This document shows positions 34,715-46,505 of a stretch of 64,000 bases of DNA, one piece after another. Within the stretch, counting starts at the first letter, position 1. The number at the start of each line of letters is the position of its first letter. Origin of the DNA: Juglans regia (Eukaryota > Streptophyta > Magnoliopsida > Fagales > Juglandaceae). Where the stretch lies: contig NC_049909.1 of assembly GCF_001411555.2 (NCBI RefSeq), forward strand, positions 8,315,485 to 8,379,484, written 5' to 3'. The position numbers and the translations under genes were made by a program. Under the pieces are notes generated by a model. That model made no database searches. It saw only the letters and a list, made by a program, of their open reading frames with translations, and was not told where the DNA came from.

Positions 34715-34726
34715 CAAGTGGGAGAA
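34715..34726 (+). other. Polypurine tract of Copia 3
   Basis: CAAGTGGGAGAA directly before the 3' LTR start TGTAAG. Confidence 0.88.
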
Positions 34727-35212
34727 TGTAAGAATTTTATTTAAACTATGTGACACACACATAGTTTAAATAATAGATGAGTTTAAATAATTAGAGATGT
34801 GTCACACTCATCTTGAGTTATAATAGATGAGTTAGAATGTAAGAGTTTGGAATAACTCAAAACTTATCAGTTAATAGATGAGTTATAATGAGATAAGACA
34901 AACTCCTAAAATATAAGATTAACTTTAAATTTTTAATTACAGTTAAACACAAAGTCTTAACTTTCTTGATGGCCAGAAGTCTATAAATAATACTGAGGGG
35001 TTAAGGGTTCTTACCTACAACATCATTATGCCTCTAGCCGTCGGGAGACACTTGTGAAACTAAGTTAGGGTGATTCTTTTCTCATAGTCAAATCAAAATT
35101 TTCATCAAATAGATGGATAAATATACATCTTTTAACTGTTGTTGTTTTTATTATTATGGATCATAGAAAATCAAAGATCCAATTATTAATATTCATGTTA
35201 AGATATTTAAGA
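34727..35212 (+). repeat. 3' LTR of Copia 3
   Basis: 486 bp. Relative to the 5' LTR it has about 66 extra bases near its start, where the words AATAGATGAGTT, TTTAAATAAT and GTGTCACAC are repeated, suggesting local duplication. The end reads TTTAAGA where the 5' copy has TTTAACA. Confidence 0.88.
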
Positions 35213-36622
35213 TAAACAGCTAGTAGTTAGGAGGATTAATTTCCATAGATCAAAACAGTGATCAGGACAAATTAAAAAGAAAAAACAGATGATCAGACTC
35301 CACAGATGCATACGCTGTACATGCATGATACCTAGAAACTTGTTGCACGCTTTTCTTGGTCCAAATTTGATCGGTTGGATCAGCAACCGATGCATACTAG
35401 TGTTCGAAACACAATGTAATATTGATCATTGATATTACAAACACATGAACAAAGCCAATAAAGTTTTCGTCCCATCCATTTGTTCGTATTTGTAAGAACA
35501 TGGGGCTCCCCGATGGGCTTCCGATAGTGGGTTTCTTCTTTTTTTTTTTTAATTATTGATTAAAGAAATATTTTTTAATAATGATGTAAATTTTTTTTAA
35601 TATTTAAAAATATTAAAAAAATTCATAAAAGTAAAGAAAAAGAAAAAACAGAAATTCATGCACTGTCGAGATCTGTGTGGCTGTAGAGCCACTCTCGTAA
35701 GAAATAACATTGTTTTGTTTCCTCGATGCATGCATGGAATGACGTGAAGTCGACGCTGATTTTTAAATCCTACACGTGCAGTACTGTTTTCTCAACTATT
35801 CCCAGTTCTGAGCTCGATCCTCGATCTCAACAAAAATACATGTATTTTCTAATTAATTAGTGACTGGGGTTTAAGATTTAGTTGACTGTAGATACTATCC
35901 CATACGGTAGATCATGATATGATCTTTAATCATGCTTTCTCGAATCATACAGCACAAATTGGTATGCTTGCATAAAGTTGCAAATCATCGAATCTGGAAC
36001 AAATTATTAATATTATATATCACACTCTCATCTTATTATATATATAATATATGATACTTTCATCATCTTTAATGCCGCTTTATCATATATAGTGGGACGA
36101 TAAAAGGAGAATGCTTAGAGTATAATTATATGCATAATTTTTCATATTCATTACGTTTTTCTGACTTATTTTGCTAAATAAGGGAGAGATCTAAGCGTAA
36201 CGGATATATATATATATATAAATATATAATATGGAAAATATGGTTTGCTATTAGGAATGTTGGTGAAAAAAAATGGTTAGAGGATGACCTTACAGTATGA
36301 GTTATATATATGATAATATAATTAAACAGACGGGTCTTTGTCGGTTGAACATGTATATAATATATATATATATATATATATATCTACACAAGTAATTAAA
36401 GATGTGATTAATTGGCTAATTAATTAGGATACGCATTAATAAATCACACATGCATGCATGCCTTTATTGAACAAATATCCTTATAAAAATAATATTGTAC
36501 GTTCGTGGTCGGTGTTGATCATCAATAACTTCTTCTTGTTTAATTAAATAATGCATGAAATAACTAAACAAGAATAATATAATTTGTTTAATTATATAAT
36601 ATATTAATTAAGTCGATCTAGA

Positions 36623-36704
36623 GTACAGAGCATGCATGAGCTAGCTGATCAGAAGATCACTGCGTACAGAGCATGCATGAGCTAGCTGATCAGAAGATCA
36701 CTGC
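36623..36704. repeat. Perfect 2 x 41-bp tandem duplication
   Basis: GTACAGAGCATGCATGAGCT...ATCACTGC occurs twice back to back with no difference. The unit contains GCATGC, AGCT and TGATCA palindromes. Identity implies a recent event or an assembly artefact. Confidence 0.93.
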
Positions 36705-36816
36705 ATATCTTTCTTGGAATACTCTCAAAAGTTAATAAAATTTATACTCTTTCCAATTAGCTCGATCCTTCTGGAAAACTGAATAAAAAAAAAAATACAG
36801 AGCCAACTTGATTTGC

Positions 36817-36850
36817 ATGAATCTATATATATATATATATATAGATTCAT
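36817..36850. repeat. Perfect 34-bp palindrome with TA core
   Basis: ATGAATCT, nine AT dinucleotides, AGATTCAT: a perfect inverted repeat that can form a cruciform or hairpin. Confidence 0.95.
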
Positions 36851-38217
36851 AGGAGCTGCTCATGTGCCCCGAGATGCACGCTGCTAGCTAGCTGCACAAG
36901 GAGTAGTACTTCTACTCCATCATCAGTGACTGGATAAATTCCCCAGCATGCATGCTTTTCTGAACATCGATTAATCAGATCAGATATAATATATATATAT
37001 ATATAGAGAGAGAGAGAGCTAGAATCATAATATTAATGTCTGTTTCTGACATTTAATTATATTTGAAGTTTTGTTTTTGCCTCAGACGCACGACTGGCTT
37101 ATTAATTTCATGTCATGCTTGTTTGTGATAAGATGATCAAGATTGGCCGACTCATGATCATCATGTGAAAGTATCTCTGGAAATTACTTCATCAAGAGTT
37201 TCTGATCTCCAGAGATGGCTAGCTAGTAATTAGCTACTTGAATATACCAAAAAATAAAGGAGAAATTAATACTTTGAGTTTACAATAGTTCTTTTTTCTC
37301 ATCAAGTGAAGAAGTTTTTTTAAGTTAGGATTCGATCTCTTATATATGATCGTGGAGTCAAAGATTCGTGCATGGGATAAAGATTCTTCAACGTTTTACA
37401 ATCTGCATGCACGGGAAAAAAATATATATAACTGTAACAGGTCGTAACCGGGGAATATTCAGATCATGAACAAGCTGGGATTCTTCTACCGTTGACCATT
37501 TATAAGAAAGAAAAACAAAAAAAGAAAGAAAATGTAGTATTGAGGTATATATAATATAGGCTAGGGACTTACTACAAAAAAAATAATCATTTGTGATGGA
37601 TTATATACGACGGGATTGATTATTCAAATGACCATTTGAGTGTATATATATATTACCGATGAATTGCAGCACTCAAATAGAGAAATTAATCACCATGTTG
37701 TTCACCAAGATCATGTCTCTGGAAATTAAAACAAAAATATCACAATAATTTTATTTAAAGGTATAGAAGATTATATATATATATATATATTTGTAGTCAT
37801 TAATTGCCTATTATAGTTAATTATCTATATATATGGCTGATTAATTAAGAAGAACATAGGATTCCAAATCGGGTGTGCTCTCAGCCATATAATTAGATGT
37901 GAAGATCAAAACAATGAAAATAATTTGGATACTATTTTTTAACTAAAAGGCTGAGTAAGGATTTAAAAAATCACGTGCATACACGTTGACAGGTCGATCC
38001 CCATATACAGAAGATAATAATAATTAAGAATCATGTGCAAATCATATTACAGAAAATATATATATATATATATCTATATATATATCATAATAAAGAACAA
38101 GTACTCTAGCTTGTCAGATGAAGTACTAGTCATGAAATTTAGCAAAAACCACGCACTGTGCCTGCCAGCCATGCATGCATGTTATTGCAAATTAAATAAT
38201 ATTTAACATTCAACATG

Positions 38218-38520
38218 TTGGGGTATACGTGAAGACTGATTTTGGAGTTGAAAAAGTATTTGCTGAAAGTTGACTCGACAGTTGGCTCGAGCCAAGTTCG
38301 CTCGACATACCACTCGAGCGAAGATGAAGTCCGAAAGTTCGCTCAACACCGCTCGACATACCGCTCGAGCGAGACACAAATCCTAATGTTCGCTTGACAT
38401 TCCGCTCGAGTCAATGTTCATTTGGTTGTTCGCTCGAGTTGCGCTCTACAGTTAGCTCGAGCGAAATAATAGAAAAATTCGGATATACTGAGGGGAACAA
38501 ATTGAAATTCAAACTATGAA
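38218..38520. repeat. LTR fragment with CTCGAG array
   Basis: Starts TGTTGGGGTATAC and from about 38275 to 38465 holds GCTCGAGCCAA, CGCTCGACATACC and CTCGAGCGA words spaced 25-50 bp. The words recall the Copia 1 LTR array, but the flanks are not alignable to it, so this is a different LTR family with a similar array. No second LTR or TSD found. Confidence 0.6.
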
Positions 38521-38967
38521 ATTTACAATATATTATCCGATAGGAGTTTCCCAAAACGGGAAAGTTCATAATGGTGCATGTATTTGGGTCTCATAAATAT
38601 ATCAACTCTTATTCGTTCAAATTTTATTCGAACACGAGTAGTCAAACTTGAGCATTCCATCGAGTTAGACTTCATATTTATGAAGAAAACACTTGCTCGA
38701 GCAAATTCGAGTTTATTCATAAGCTGTTTCATTTAGTTTCTTAAAGTTGATTATGCATATATATATACATTATATATTTTATAATTATTACAAATTTTAA
38801 ATTTTTTATTAATATCCTTATAAAGTTTATATATACCCATATCAATAATTATATCCTTTAATAATCGATTATATTTTTTTGTACATGAACGGCGTACCTA
38901 TTCAGTAGAACCAAATTTAGAATTAATCTAAAATGATCATTGAGTAGTTTTATTTATTTTCGATAAT

Positions 38968-39195
38968 GATAGGGTTACTACCCTCTTACTACTCATTTAC
39001 AACCCTTTTTATATTTGATTTTTTTTAATTTTTTATTTTACTTAATGGATAAGGAAGTGATTATTAGTAAAATTATATATATTTTTTAATTTTTTCTTAA
39101 TGAATAAGTATGTTAAAAAAATACTTAAAAATAATAATAATAAAATAAATACACTATAAATAATAAATAGGTAGTAAAATGATAGTAACCCTATC
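38968..39195. mobile_element. 228-bp MITE with ~32-bp terminal inverted repeats
   Basis: Left end GATAGGGTTACTACCCTCTT matches the complement of the right end (GATAGGGTTACTATCATTTT) with few differences, extending through TACTAC and ATTTA. Internal sequence is AT-rich and non-coding. TSD not resolved, so the superfamily is open. Confidence 0.75.
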
Positions 39196-39455
39196 ACTAC
39201 CCTATTATTATTTACCATCCAAAATCTTCTTTTTTTTTTGTTAAAATCTTCCTTCATTGATACCATTTCATGTTACATGGTTTGAGAAAAAGTTGTAGTT
39301 TCCTCCAATTCCACAATACAGTCAAATACATGTAATGCATTTTTTCCTAGACCATGAGCTACAGAATTACACTCATGGTGAACATGACAAATTGTGCATG
39401 CTTCAAAGTTACTTATTTTGTCTTGAGTATAAAAAATAATCATCCCAAAATAAGA

Positions 39456-39812
39456 TCATTTATGTTTGTTCAATTTGAGATCATCGACAACTATCTTTGA
39501 GTCTCCTTCTAAGATCACTTTTCTCATACCCAGTTCGAGTCCAAAACTGACTGCTCTGTAGGCTGCAATTGCCACTGCTAATAGAGGTTCAGGTATTGAT
39601 GTCTGTTTTTTCCTTAAGGTTGCCAAAAAGTTGTCTTCTTTATCTCTCACAGCAACACATATTCCTATTATACATTGTCTTTTATCAACTGTTACATCCC
39701 AGTTAATGTTACAAAAGCCTTGAGGAAGAGACTGCCATGTTACTGACCTTCTATTGTCTGCTACATTGTTATGATCTTGTGTCATTTGTATAGAATATAT
39801 ATCCATTCTCAT
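39456..39812 (-). pseudogene. LINE 2 ORF2 RNase H
   Basis: The frame reads FCNINWDVTVDKRQCIIGIC, AVRDKEDNFLATL, LAVAIAAYRAVSFGLELGM and KVILEGDSKIVVDDL. These are the WDVA, RD, EAxA and EGDSxxVV blocks of the plant L1/RVT_3 RNase H; Glu is replaced by Val in VAIAAY. The zf-RVT part lies between here and 40568, broken. It ends about 230 bases before the poly-A. Confidence 0.85.
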
Positions 39813-40567
39813 CTAATTTAGTCTGAGAAGCACTGACTTAGAGTCTATGATAATATTCTTGAACACAAACTCATTCCTTCTCCACTATAGGTTCCAGAGA
39901 ATTAATGACAATTCCTGCATTTCTTCCATTTCGAGTTTGTTGTGTCTTGCACGAGCTCCTTCACATTCTTGTAGCAACACATGCGTTTTTTATTTTTTCT
40001 GGAACATTGGCTCAATTATATGTCATTGGCTGATATACATTCCCAAAGGATATGTGCTATAGTTTCTGGCTCCTTGAGACACATAGGGCAATTGGGATCA
40101 TCCATTATCTTTCTTTTGTGCAAATTGAATTTGGTGGGCAAAATATTTCTGCATGCTCTCCAAAGAAAATTCTTTGCTACTGGAGGTATGTTAATTTTCT
40201 ATATTTTGGTCCAACCTACTCTGTGTTCATTGTTGTAGGAGTTTTGTCCTTTATCTCTGTCCTGCATCTCCCCTAATAAATGATATGTACTTCTTACTGT
40301 GAAGTTCTCATCTGCATTACTTCTTCATATCATTCTATCTTGCTAATTACTTTGACTGATTGGAATTTGTCTAATGAGCTCTGCTTCCTCTTTGTTGAAA
40401 ACTGCTTCAATTAAAGAAGTATTTCATTCCTTGGTTTTTGGTTGAATGAGTAACTCCACCTTGGCCGCAGTCCCCAATATATTTCTGCCAATTTGAGGTT
40501 TGTATGATGAAGGTTGATGCGACCATGAGTTTTGCCAGATTTTTAGTGATTTACCATTGCCTATTCT

Positions 40568-41242
40568 CTAACTAATCCATTTTTTAAGTAAATCTTTAGC
40601 AGCTAGTATACTTCTCCATATGAATGATGGATTGCTTCCCATCTTTACAGTTAGGAGTTCAGATCTAGGGAGGTATTTGAACTGTAAAACTCGAGAAGTA
40701 AGAGAGTTTGCATATGATAGAATCCTCCAGCCTTGCTTAGCTAGCAACATAATATTGAAGTTTTCAAATTCTGTGAAGGCAAGCCCTCTTTTACCTTTGG
40801 ATTTCCCCATTTGATCCCAGCTTAACCAATTCATTTTCTTTTCTTGGTTTGCTTGACCCCACCAATATCCTCTCATCATCTTGTTTATTTGTTTCAACAA
40901 AACTTTAGGAAGTTTAAACACTCCCATAGCATAGGGAATGGCCTGAATAATAGCTTTCAACATAATTTCTCTCCCTGCTTGTGATAGAAATTTATGATTC
41001 CAGTTCCCCATTTTTGCATTGATTTTGTCAAGAATTGCTCTAAACTCTTTATTCCTTGATCTCCCTATCAATGGTGGAAGTCCTAAATATTTCTCACAAG
41101 AATCTATTGCTTTGACCCCTGCTATGCGTGCTATGCTATCCCTCAATGATTTGTTGGTGTTTTGACTAAAACATATAACATATTTGTCTTTGTTTAATTT
41201 CTGACCTGATGTTGCCTCATAATGACCTATAAGATCCATCAT
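40568..41242 (-). pseudogene. LINE 2 ORF2 reverse transcriptase, C-terminal part
   Basis: Reads LIGHYEATSGQKLNKDKYVI, EKYLGLPPLIGRSRNKEF, LSQAGREIMLKAIIQAIPYA and WWGQANQEKKMNWLSWDQM. These are the thumb and post-RT blocks of plant L1 ORF2, ending ILAAKDLLKKWI at a stop. The next block upstream is separated by only one stop. Confidence 0.9.
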
Positions 41243-41248
41243 CCTCCT

Positions 41249-41647
41249 TCATTCTTTGTTTGTAGCTTGACAGAAAATTAAACAATCATCTGCAAAAAAT
41301 AAATGATTGATGTGTATTTTCCTTCTGCCTATTGGAAGACTATTTAGCTGCTTTGTTCTTTCAGCTTTGTTGAGCATTTGAGTTAATGTCTCTGAGCATA
41401 TGATAAATAAATAGGGTGATAGAGGATCACCTTCTCTAATTCCTCTTGATGGTATGAAAGCTAGTTGTGGGGTTCCCTTGATTAACAGTGAGTATGATAT
41501 CGTGGATACACGTTTGATGATAAGCTCGATCCATCTTCTGTTGAAACCCATCTTTTCCATTGTACTTTTTATAAAAGTCCACTCCAATCTATCATATGCT
41601 TTACTCATATCCATCTTTAGAACCATATAACCTTTAGTCCCTTTCAT
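41249..41647 (-). pseudogene. LINE 2 ORF2 reverse transcriptase, catalytic core
   Basis: The frame contains [39 protein letters not shown] and INHLFFADDCLIFCQATNKE with the catalytic FADD intact. The catalytic Asp in [10 protein letters not shown] is also present. Stops on both sides. Its first part lies in unit 1 of the tandem duplication. Confidence 0.92.
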
Positions 41648-42310
41648 TCAACATTTCATTGAGTGCAATGCTTCAAATGCAACAATTACATTATCTGCTA
41701 TAAGTTTTTCTTGTACAAAAGCACTTTGATTTGGTGAGATGATGGTCGGCAGTGTTTTCTTCAATTTGTTCTATCACCTTATACATCACATTACATAGGC
41801 TTATTGGTATGAATTCAGAAACTATTGAGGGATTTTTTTACCTTTGGGATTAAGGTTATGTGAGTTTCATTGATGGAGCTGTCCCATCTGTTGGTATTGA
41901 GAGCATTCATAACTGTTTCACATAAATCTTTGCGTAGAATTTCCCATTGTTGTTGAAAGAAGCTAGCTGAGAATCCATCTGGTCCTAAGAAACTCAAAAG
42001 ATGCATGCTCAAGATAGCCTCTTGTATTTTTGAGTATTCAAACTTTCTGATCAACTTGTTATTCATTTCCTCTGTGACCAGATGTGGCATGGATTCAAGA
42101 CAATGAGATTGTCCCACTAGAGTAGAAGCAGCACACAAATCTTTGAAGAACCTTTGAAAAGTTTGCTCTATCTCTTTTGGTGAGGTAAGAATATGACCTT
42201 CTTCATCACTAATTCTGTGAATTGTGTTGGTCTTTCGCCTCTGATTAGCACATTTGTGAAAATAATTTGTGTTTTTGTCCCCTTCTTTAAGCCATCTTTG
42301 CTTTTGAGAA
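41400..42310 (-). repeat. Tandem duplication within LINE 2 RT, unit 1
   Basis: About 910 bp repeated at 42311-43210. Both units start ATGATAAATAAATAGG (plus) and end AGCCATCTTTG. They cover RT blocks from WLKEGD...NTNYFHK to [10 protein letters not shown]. Several small deletions and substitutions differ between them. Confidence 0.88.
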
Positions 42311-42390
42311 TATGATAAATAAATAGGATAAAAGAGGATCACCTTGTCTAATTCCTCTCTATAGTATGAAAGCTGGTTGTGGGGTTCCAT
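41815..42390 (-). pseudogene. LINE 2 RT N-terminal blocks, copy in unit 1
   Basis: Reads RWLKEGDKNTNYFHKCANQR, HRISDEEGHILTSPKEIE, LLSFLGPDGFSASFFQQQW and INETHITLIPKVK. These are the start and fingers of the L1 RT. The same series reappears in unit 2, so one of the two is redundant. Confidence 0.88.
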
Positions 42391-43210
42391 TGATTAACTG
42401 TGAGTATGATACTGTGGATACACATTTGATGATAAGCTCAATCCATCTTCTGTTGAAACCCATCTTTTCCATTGTACTTTTTATAAAGACCACTCCAATC
42501 TATCATATGCTTTACTCATATCCATCTTTAGAGCTATATAATTTTTAGTCCCTTTCATTCTACATTTCATTGAGTGCAATGCTTCAAATGCAACTATTAC
42601 ATTCTGCTATAAGTCTTTCTTGTACAAAAGCACTTGGTTGGCAGTGTTTTCTTCAATTTATTAGTTAAAACCTTTGCCATCACCTTATACATCACATTGC
42701 ACAAGCTTATTGGTCTGAATTCAGAAACTGTTGAGGGATTTTTTACCTTTGGGATTAAGACTATGTGAGTTTCATTGATGGAGCTGTCCCATCTATTGGT
42801 ATTGAGAGCATTCATAACTGTTTCACATAAATCTTTGCCAGAATTTTCCAATGTTGTTGAAAGAAGCCAACTGAGAATCCATCTAGTCCTGGGGAACTCA
42901 TAGGATGCATGCTCAAGACAACCTCTTGTATTTTTTAGTATTCAAACTTTCTGATCAACTTATTATTCATTTCCTCTGTGACCAGATGTGGCATAGATTA
43001 AAGACAATGAGATTGTCCCACTGGATTAGAAGCAGCATACAAATCTGTGAAGAACCTCTGAAAAGTTTGCTCTATCTCTTTTCGTGAGGTAAGAATATGA
43101 CCTTCTTCATCACTAATTCTATGAATTGTGTTGGTCTTACACCTCTGATTAGCATATTTGTGAAAATAACTTGTGTTTGTGTCCCCCTCTTTAAGCCATC
43201 TTTGATTTGA
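42311..43210 (-). repeat. Tandem duplication within LINE 2 RT, unit 2
   Basis: Second unit, about 900 bp, with its own frames: RWLKEGDTNTSYFHKYANQR (about 43150-43210), INETHIVLIPKVKNPSTVSE and FRPISLCNVMYKVMAKVLTN (42597-42851). It lies next to the 5' part of ORF2 and is probably the authentic upstream copy. Confidence 0.88.
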
Positions 43211-43363
43211 TCTTTGGTTCCATCTCACTTCCTCTTGTTCCATAGTAAAATTGATTTGCCTCTGCAGCTAATTGATAAGATGCTGATCTGATCCTTGTTT
43301 CCTGTCTTATAACTGTGATACTTGTTCCGTCATTCTTTTAATTGCTTCATTTGTTTCTTTCTT

Positions 43364-44227
43364 TCACTTCTTGTTCCAGCTTAACAACTGTGCTTTGCAA
43401 TCTTTCAGTTTGTTAGAGAAACCAGCTACTAAAATATCATTTTTGTCCTGACCCTTCCATTTAGCTAAAATCAGTTCTTTACATTCATTGCTTAGGCCCC
43501 AGCTATATTCATATCTGAATAATCTTTCTCTTTTCCTTATAGGTTGCTGTTGATTACTCATTGTAGCTAGGATAGGATTGAGATATGAGGAGCATGTTGC
43601 AAGTAAATTGACTAAAATATCTTGAAACATATTCATGCATTCTGTGTTAGCACAAACTCTTTAAGACATTCACTTCTATTAGACCAACTATATTTAAGGC
43701 CACTATACCCCATATCACTCAAATCAGTATCTTGTAGGACTTTTCTGAAGCCTTGCATTTGATTAAAAGGTCTTTGTGAACCTCCCCATTTTTCATTTTG
43801 GTCTAGTATCTCTTTGAAATCTCCCAACCATAACCAAGGCCTATGATCTGAAGGTTATAACATTCTGAGTAATTGCCAGTTGTCCTCTCTTTTTGCTATA
43901 ACTAGATTGCCATAATAACGAGTCCAAACCTTCCCAGTTTTACCATCAACCACTTTAACAGAGATGTGAAAATTAGTACAGGTTTCAACTTCTATGTCAT
44001 TACCTGATTTCCACATCATTGCCAACCCTTCTCTACTCCCTTTGGCATTGACCGTAAAACTCCTGTCATAACCAATTCCATTTATGATTTTTTCAATCTT
44101 CTCCCTCAACACTTTGTCTCCATGTGGAAGAGAATTTCTGGGTACTTCTGCTTCACTAAAAAATGAAACTCTTGATCTGTTCGAGGGTTCCTAAGCCCTC
44201 AATTGTTCCATGCTATGCATTTCATTG
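43364..44227 (-). pseudogene. LINE 2 ORF2 endonuclease
   Basis: Starts MKCIAWNN followed by TGA and GLRNPRT at 44227. Then METKC (catalytic Glu), GSREGLAMMWKSGND, YGNLVIAKREDNWQLLRML, MGDFKEILDQNEKWGG (Asp intact) and YSGLKYSWSNRSECLK. The late block reads SYLNPILATM where SDHxPI is expected, so the His/Asp pair is lost. Frameshifts at about 43855 and 43633. Confidence 0.88.
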
Positions 44228-44830
44228 AGGTTGGTAGCACTACTTAGCAGCCTCAACCTTTGATTCCTAAGTTTTGCTCCTTGTAGGATTGAGCCATTCT
44301 TTCAATTTTTTTTAAGATATTTTCTATTTACCCCTCCCTATCAATTCCTTGTCTCTTTTCCTTCCTCTTGTTTCAACTCTATGGGTGATTTCTCCTTCCA
44401 TGTCATTTAACATTGGTTAATTTGTTATCCTGGCCCTTCCTTTCCATCCCATTCGCTTCTATATCACCTCCATAATCTACATTGGTAATGTATCCAATAC
44501 CCGTTCCTCTATTTGCATATGAATTGTATTAGCTACCTTCCGAGTTTCATAGAGACTTAGGTTAGGATTACTAATTCTGAACATCTTCCCTTCCTGAGCC
44601 TCAACGTTCTGAATTTCCTCTATTGAAGATTTATCTATATGTTTTTCACTATAATCATCTCATTCAACTATTTGTTTTCTTTTATCAAAATCACCTCCAA
44701 ATAACTTATAAATACCAAGCTGCTACTTTTGACTATCTTCTAATGGATCCTCTTCTTGGTTTGTAAATGTACCCTAGATATTAAGAGCTTCCATTTTGCT
44801 AGGACCCTCCTCCTGGCCTTGATTACTCAT

Positions 44831-45939
44831 CTAAGTCTTGGTCCCTCTCCCCCCTTTGTTTCTTGTTTCCATTATCGAATAAGTTGAAAGCAGTGGCCCT
44901 TTTCCTGAGTTATAAACTTTCGATTTCCCCTCTCCACAGACTCTGTCAACATGTTTGATAACCCCACAAGTAAAGCAGAATAGAGGCAACCTTTCGTATT
45001 TGAAATCCACCCAACTATGTTTGCCTTCAATATTGACTACTGTTCCTCGGGGGATAAGTTTAGTGATATCCATGTTGACCCTAATCCTGAGAAATTTTTC
45101 CCATCCTATTCCTTCCCCATCCACGTCTACAGTTAGTACTTCTCCTATCTTGGATCCAATTTTCTCTCCTCCTTTATAGGTCATTGCTACTAAAGGTAAT
45201 TCATGTAATTGAATCCAAAATAGTTCTTGATAGAAATTCACCTCAGTAGGGGGAGTGCTTTTGTCAATGTTTTGGATAAAAATTAAGTATTTATCAAAGG
45301 TCCAAGGTTTTCCCTTCATGACACTTTCAATATTTATCCTTTTTTGAAATTCAACCAAGAGCATGTGATGTCAAACTTCACTAAAAATAATTGATCCCTC
45401 AAGATTCAAAACTTTGGTCAGAGTTGCTTTAAAAGCCACTTTATTAAAGCTTTTATCCATCAAAATTAGTAGAAGCAAGCAATTTTGAACTCTAACTGTT
45501 ATGTTCACTTCATTACCAGGAAGCAAGCTCGAGCTGAAGTGAAGCGAGGTGTTCCTTTGTTTAAGCATCAGTGAATTAGTTAGTTAGTTAGTTAGTCACG
45601 TGGTATGCAGGTGTTCCTTTATAACATTAATGTACCTTTATGTCCGTACTTACTTGTTGCAAATTACTATATTACCCCCTTGTAGCCGTTGTTAATCATC
45701 ATAAGGCTTCTATAAATACTGAAGCCTTTCTTCCTTTGTAAGCATTGAATAATAAAGTGAATTGAAGTGGAAGTTTCTGATCCCTCGAAGATCAGTAATT
45801 CAAGTTGTTTGATCTCAGTTTAGTCTGATGTTACACTAACATATGGTTGTTTGGTTTCTTCTACTGTGATTTCCGTATTTTCTTTCTCAATATTTATGAG
45901 TTTAAATCCTTCCCAAAGTTTTGTTAATTCCCCTGCCAT
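44831..45939 (-). pseudogene. LINE 2 ORF1 (DUF4283, CCHC), split by a solo LTR
   Basis: Starts MAGELTKLWEGFKL at 45939, like other DUF4283 ORF1 proteins. It is interrupted at 45836 by the 45497-45835 insertion. Beyond it: MDKSFNKVAFKATLTKVLNL, VMKGKPWTFDKYLIFIQNID, ELFWIQLHELPLVAM, then VDFKYERLPLFCFTCGVIKH with a CCHC knuckle (CFTCGVIKHVDRVC). A frameshift near 45371 lies in DUF4283. It ends at 44831. Role: RNA binding. Confidence 0.88.
45497..45835 (+). mobile_element. 339-bp solo LTR nested in LINE 2 ORF1
   Basis: TGTTATGTTC...GATGTTACA flanked by a perfect 5-bp TSD, CTAAC (45492-45496 and 45836-45840). Its removal restores the ORF1 reading order (KQPYV to QNCLL). It has a TATAAATA box near 45710 and AATAATAAAG near 45750 in plus orientation, consistent with a short Copia-type LTR. 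Confidence 0.88.
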
Positions 45940-46319
45940 TCCTTCATTGTTTGCAATACTTGTTACCTTCTTTAAGATTCTAATAATCTTCCTCTACCGC
46001 CTCACCCTAAAATCGAAAGTACTGCACCTTATCCAAATCGGAAAGTACTTACCATCCAAAATCTTAACGGGCCGTGGAAGTTTCTGCAAAGTACGAAGTA
46101 CCGATAAGAATAATAAAATAAAATAAATCTAGAACTAACAACAGGGAAAGAGAAAAAGAAAAGCAGGATGAGTCGGTACTGTATTGCATGGGCCTTAGTG
46201 AGGCCACGTTGCATGCCGTGCATCTAGTTAAGGGTAGAACATGGGGTGTTAGGCAGCTTGACTAGTCAAAACTAAAAACAAACGTATCGTTCATCTTGGC
46301 TGTTCCTTGGAGATTTGAA

Positions 46320-46505
46320 TAATTCAGTTCACTTTTATAAAATTTTTTATTTTATTTTATCTAATTATTATAATTTTTTAAAATTTTTACATAAAATAAA
46401 ATAAATAATTCGATTTTTTTAAAATTTTAAAATAAAAATAATATTAAAAAATATATTTTAATAATATTTTATTTAAATTTTAACTTTTATCTCAATTTAT
46501 CTCAT
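46320..46505 (-). mobile_element. AT-rich MITE upstream of PRE gene
   Basis: A very AT-rich segment with TTTAATAATATTTTATTTAA and ATCTCAATTTATCTCATTTT words. Its reverse complement aligns well with 48377-48512. From memory it resembles a MITE family abundant in Fagales; that recall was not checked. TIR and TSD are not clear. Confidence 0.55.

Larger units (their letters stand above)
22585..35212 (+). mobile_element. Copia LTR retrotransposon 3 with nested LINE
   Basis: Homologous LTRs at 22585-23004 and 34727-35212, a Met primer site, a polypurine tract and a pol order of protease, integrase, RT, RNase H on the plus strand define a Copia element. Flanks are TAAAT and TAAAC, a one-mismatch TSD. 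It is swollen by a hAT-like MITE (23504-23909), a GC-rich block and a 5.7-kb LINE. No clear gag was found between 23019 and 31100; it is either too decayed or deleted. Pol is full of stops and frameshifts. Confidence 0.9.
35213..38217. other. AT-rich intergenic spacer
   Basis: No ORF with recognisable content. It holds several TA runs (for example 36359-36381, 37774-37790), many ATGCATGC words, a perfect 41-bp duplication and a perfect palindrome (listed separately). Possible host intergenic DNA between Copia 3 and LINE 2. Confidence 0.6.
39229..46048 (-). mobile_element. L1-type LINE 2, full length, degraded
   Basis: Flanked by a 17-bp target duplication, TTACCATCCAAAATCTT, at 39212-39228 and 46049-46065. 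It has a poly-A tail (plus-strand T-run at 39230-39239) and a ~110-bp 5' leader. ORF1 and ORF2 are in plant L1 order on the minus strand. It carries a nested solo LTR in ORF1, a ~0.9-kb tandem duplication in the RT and several stops, so it is inactive. Confidence 0.95.

Noticed and set aside
37565..37700. CACTA-like end (ACTACAAAAAAAA) and a small foldback
   Set aside because: Lacks the leading C and a matching partner end; too weak to call.
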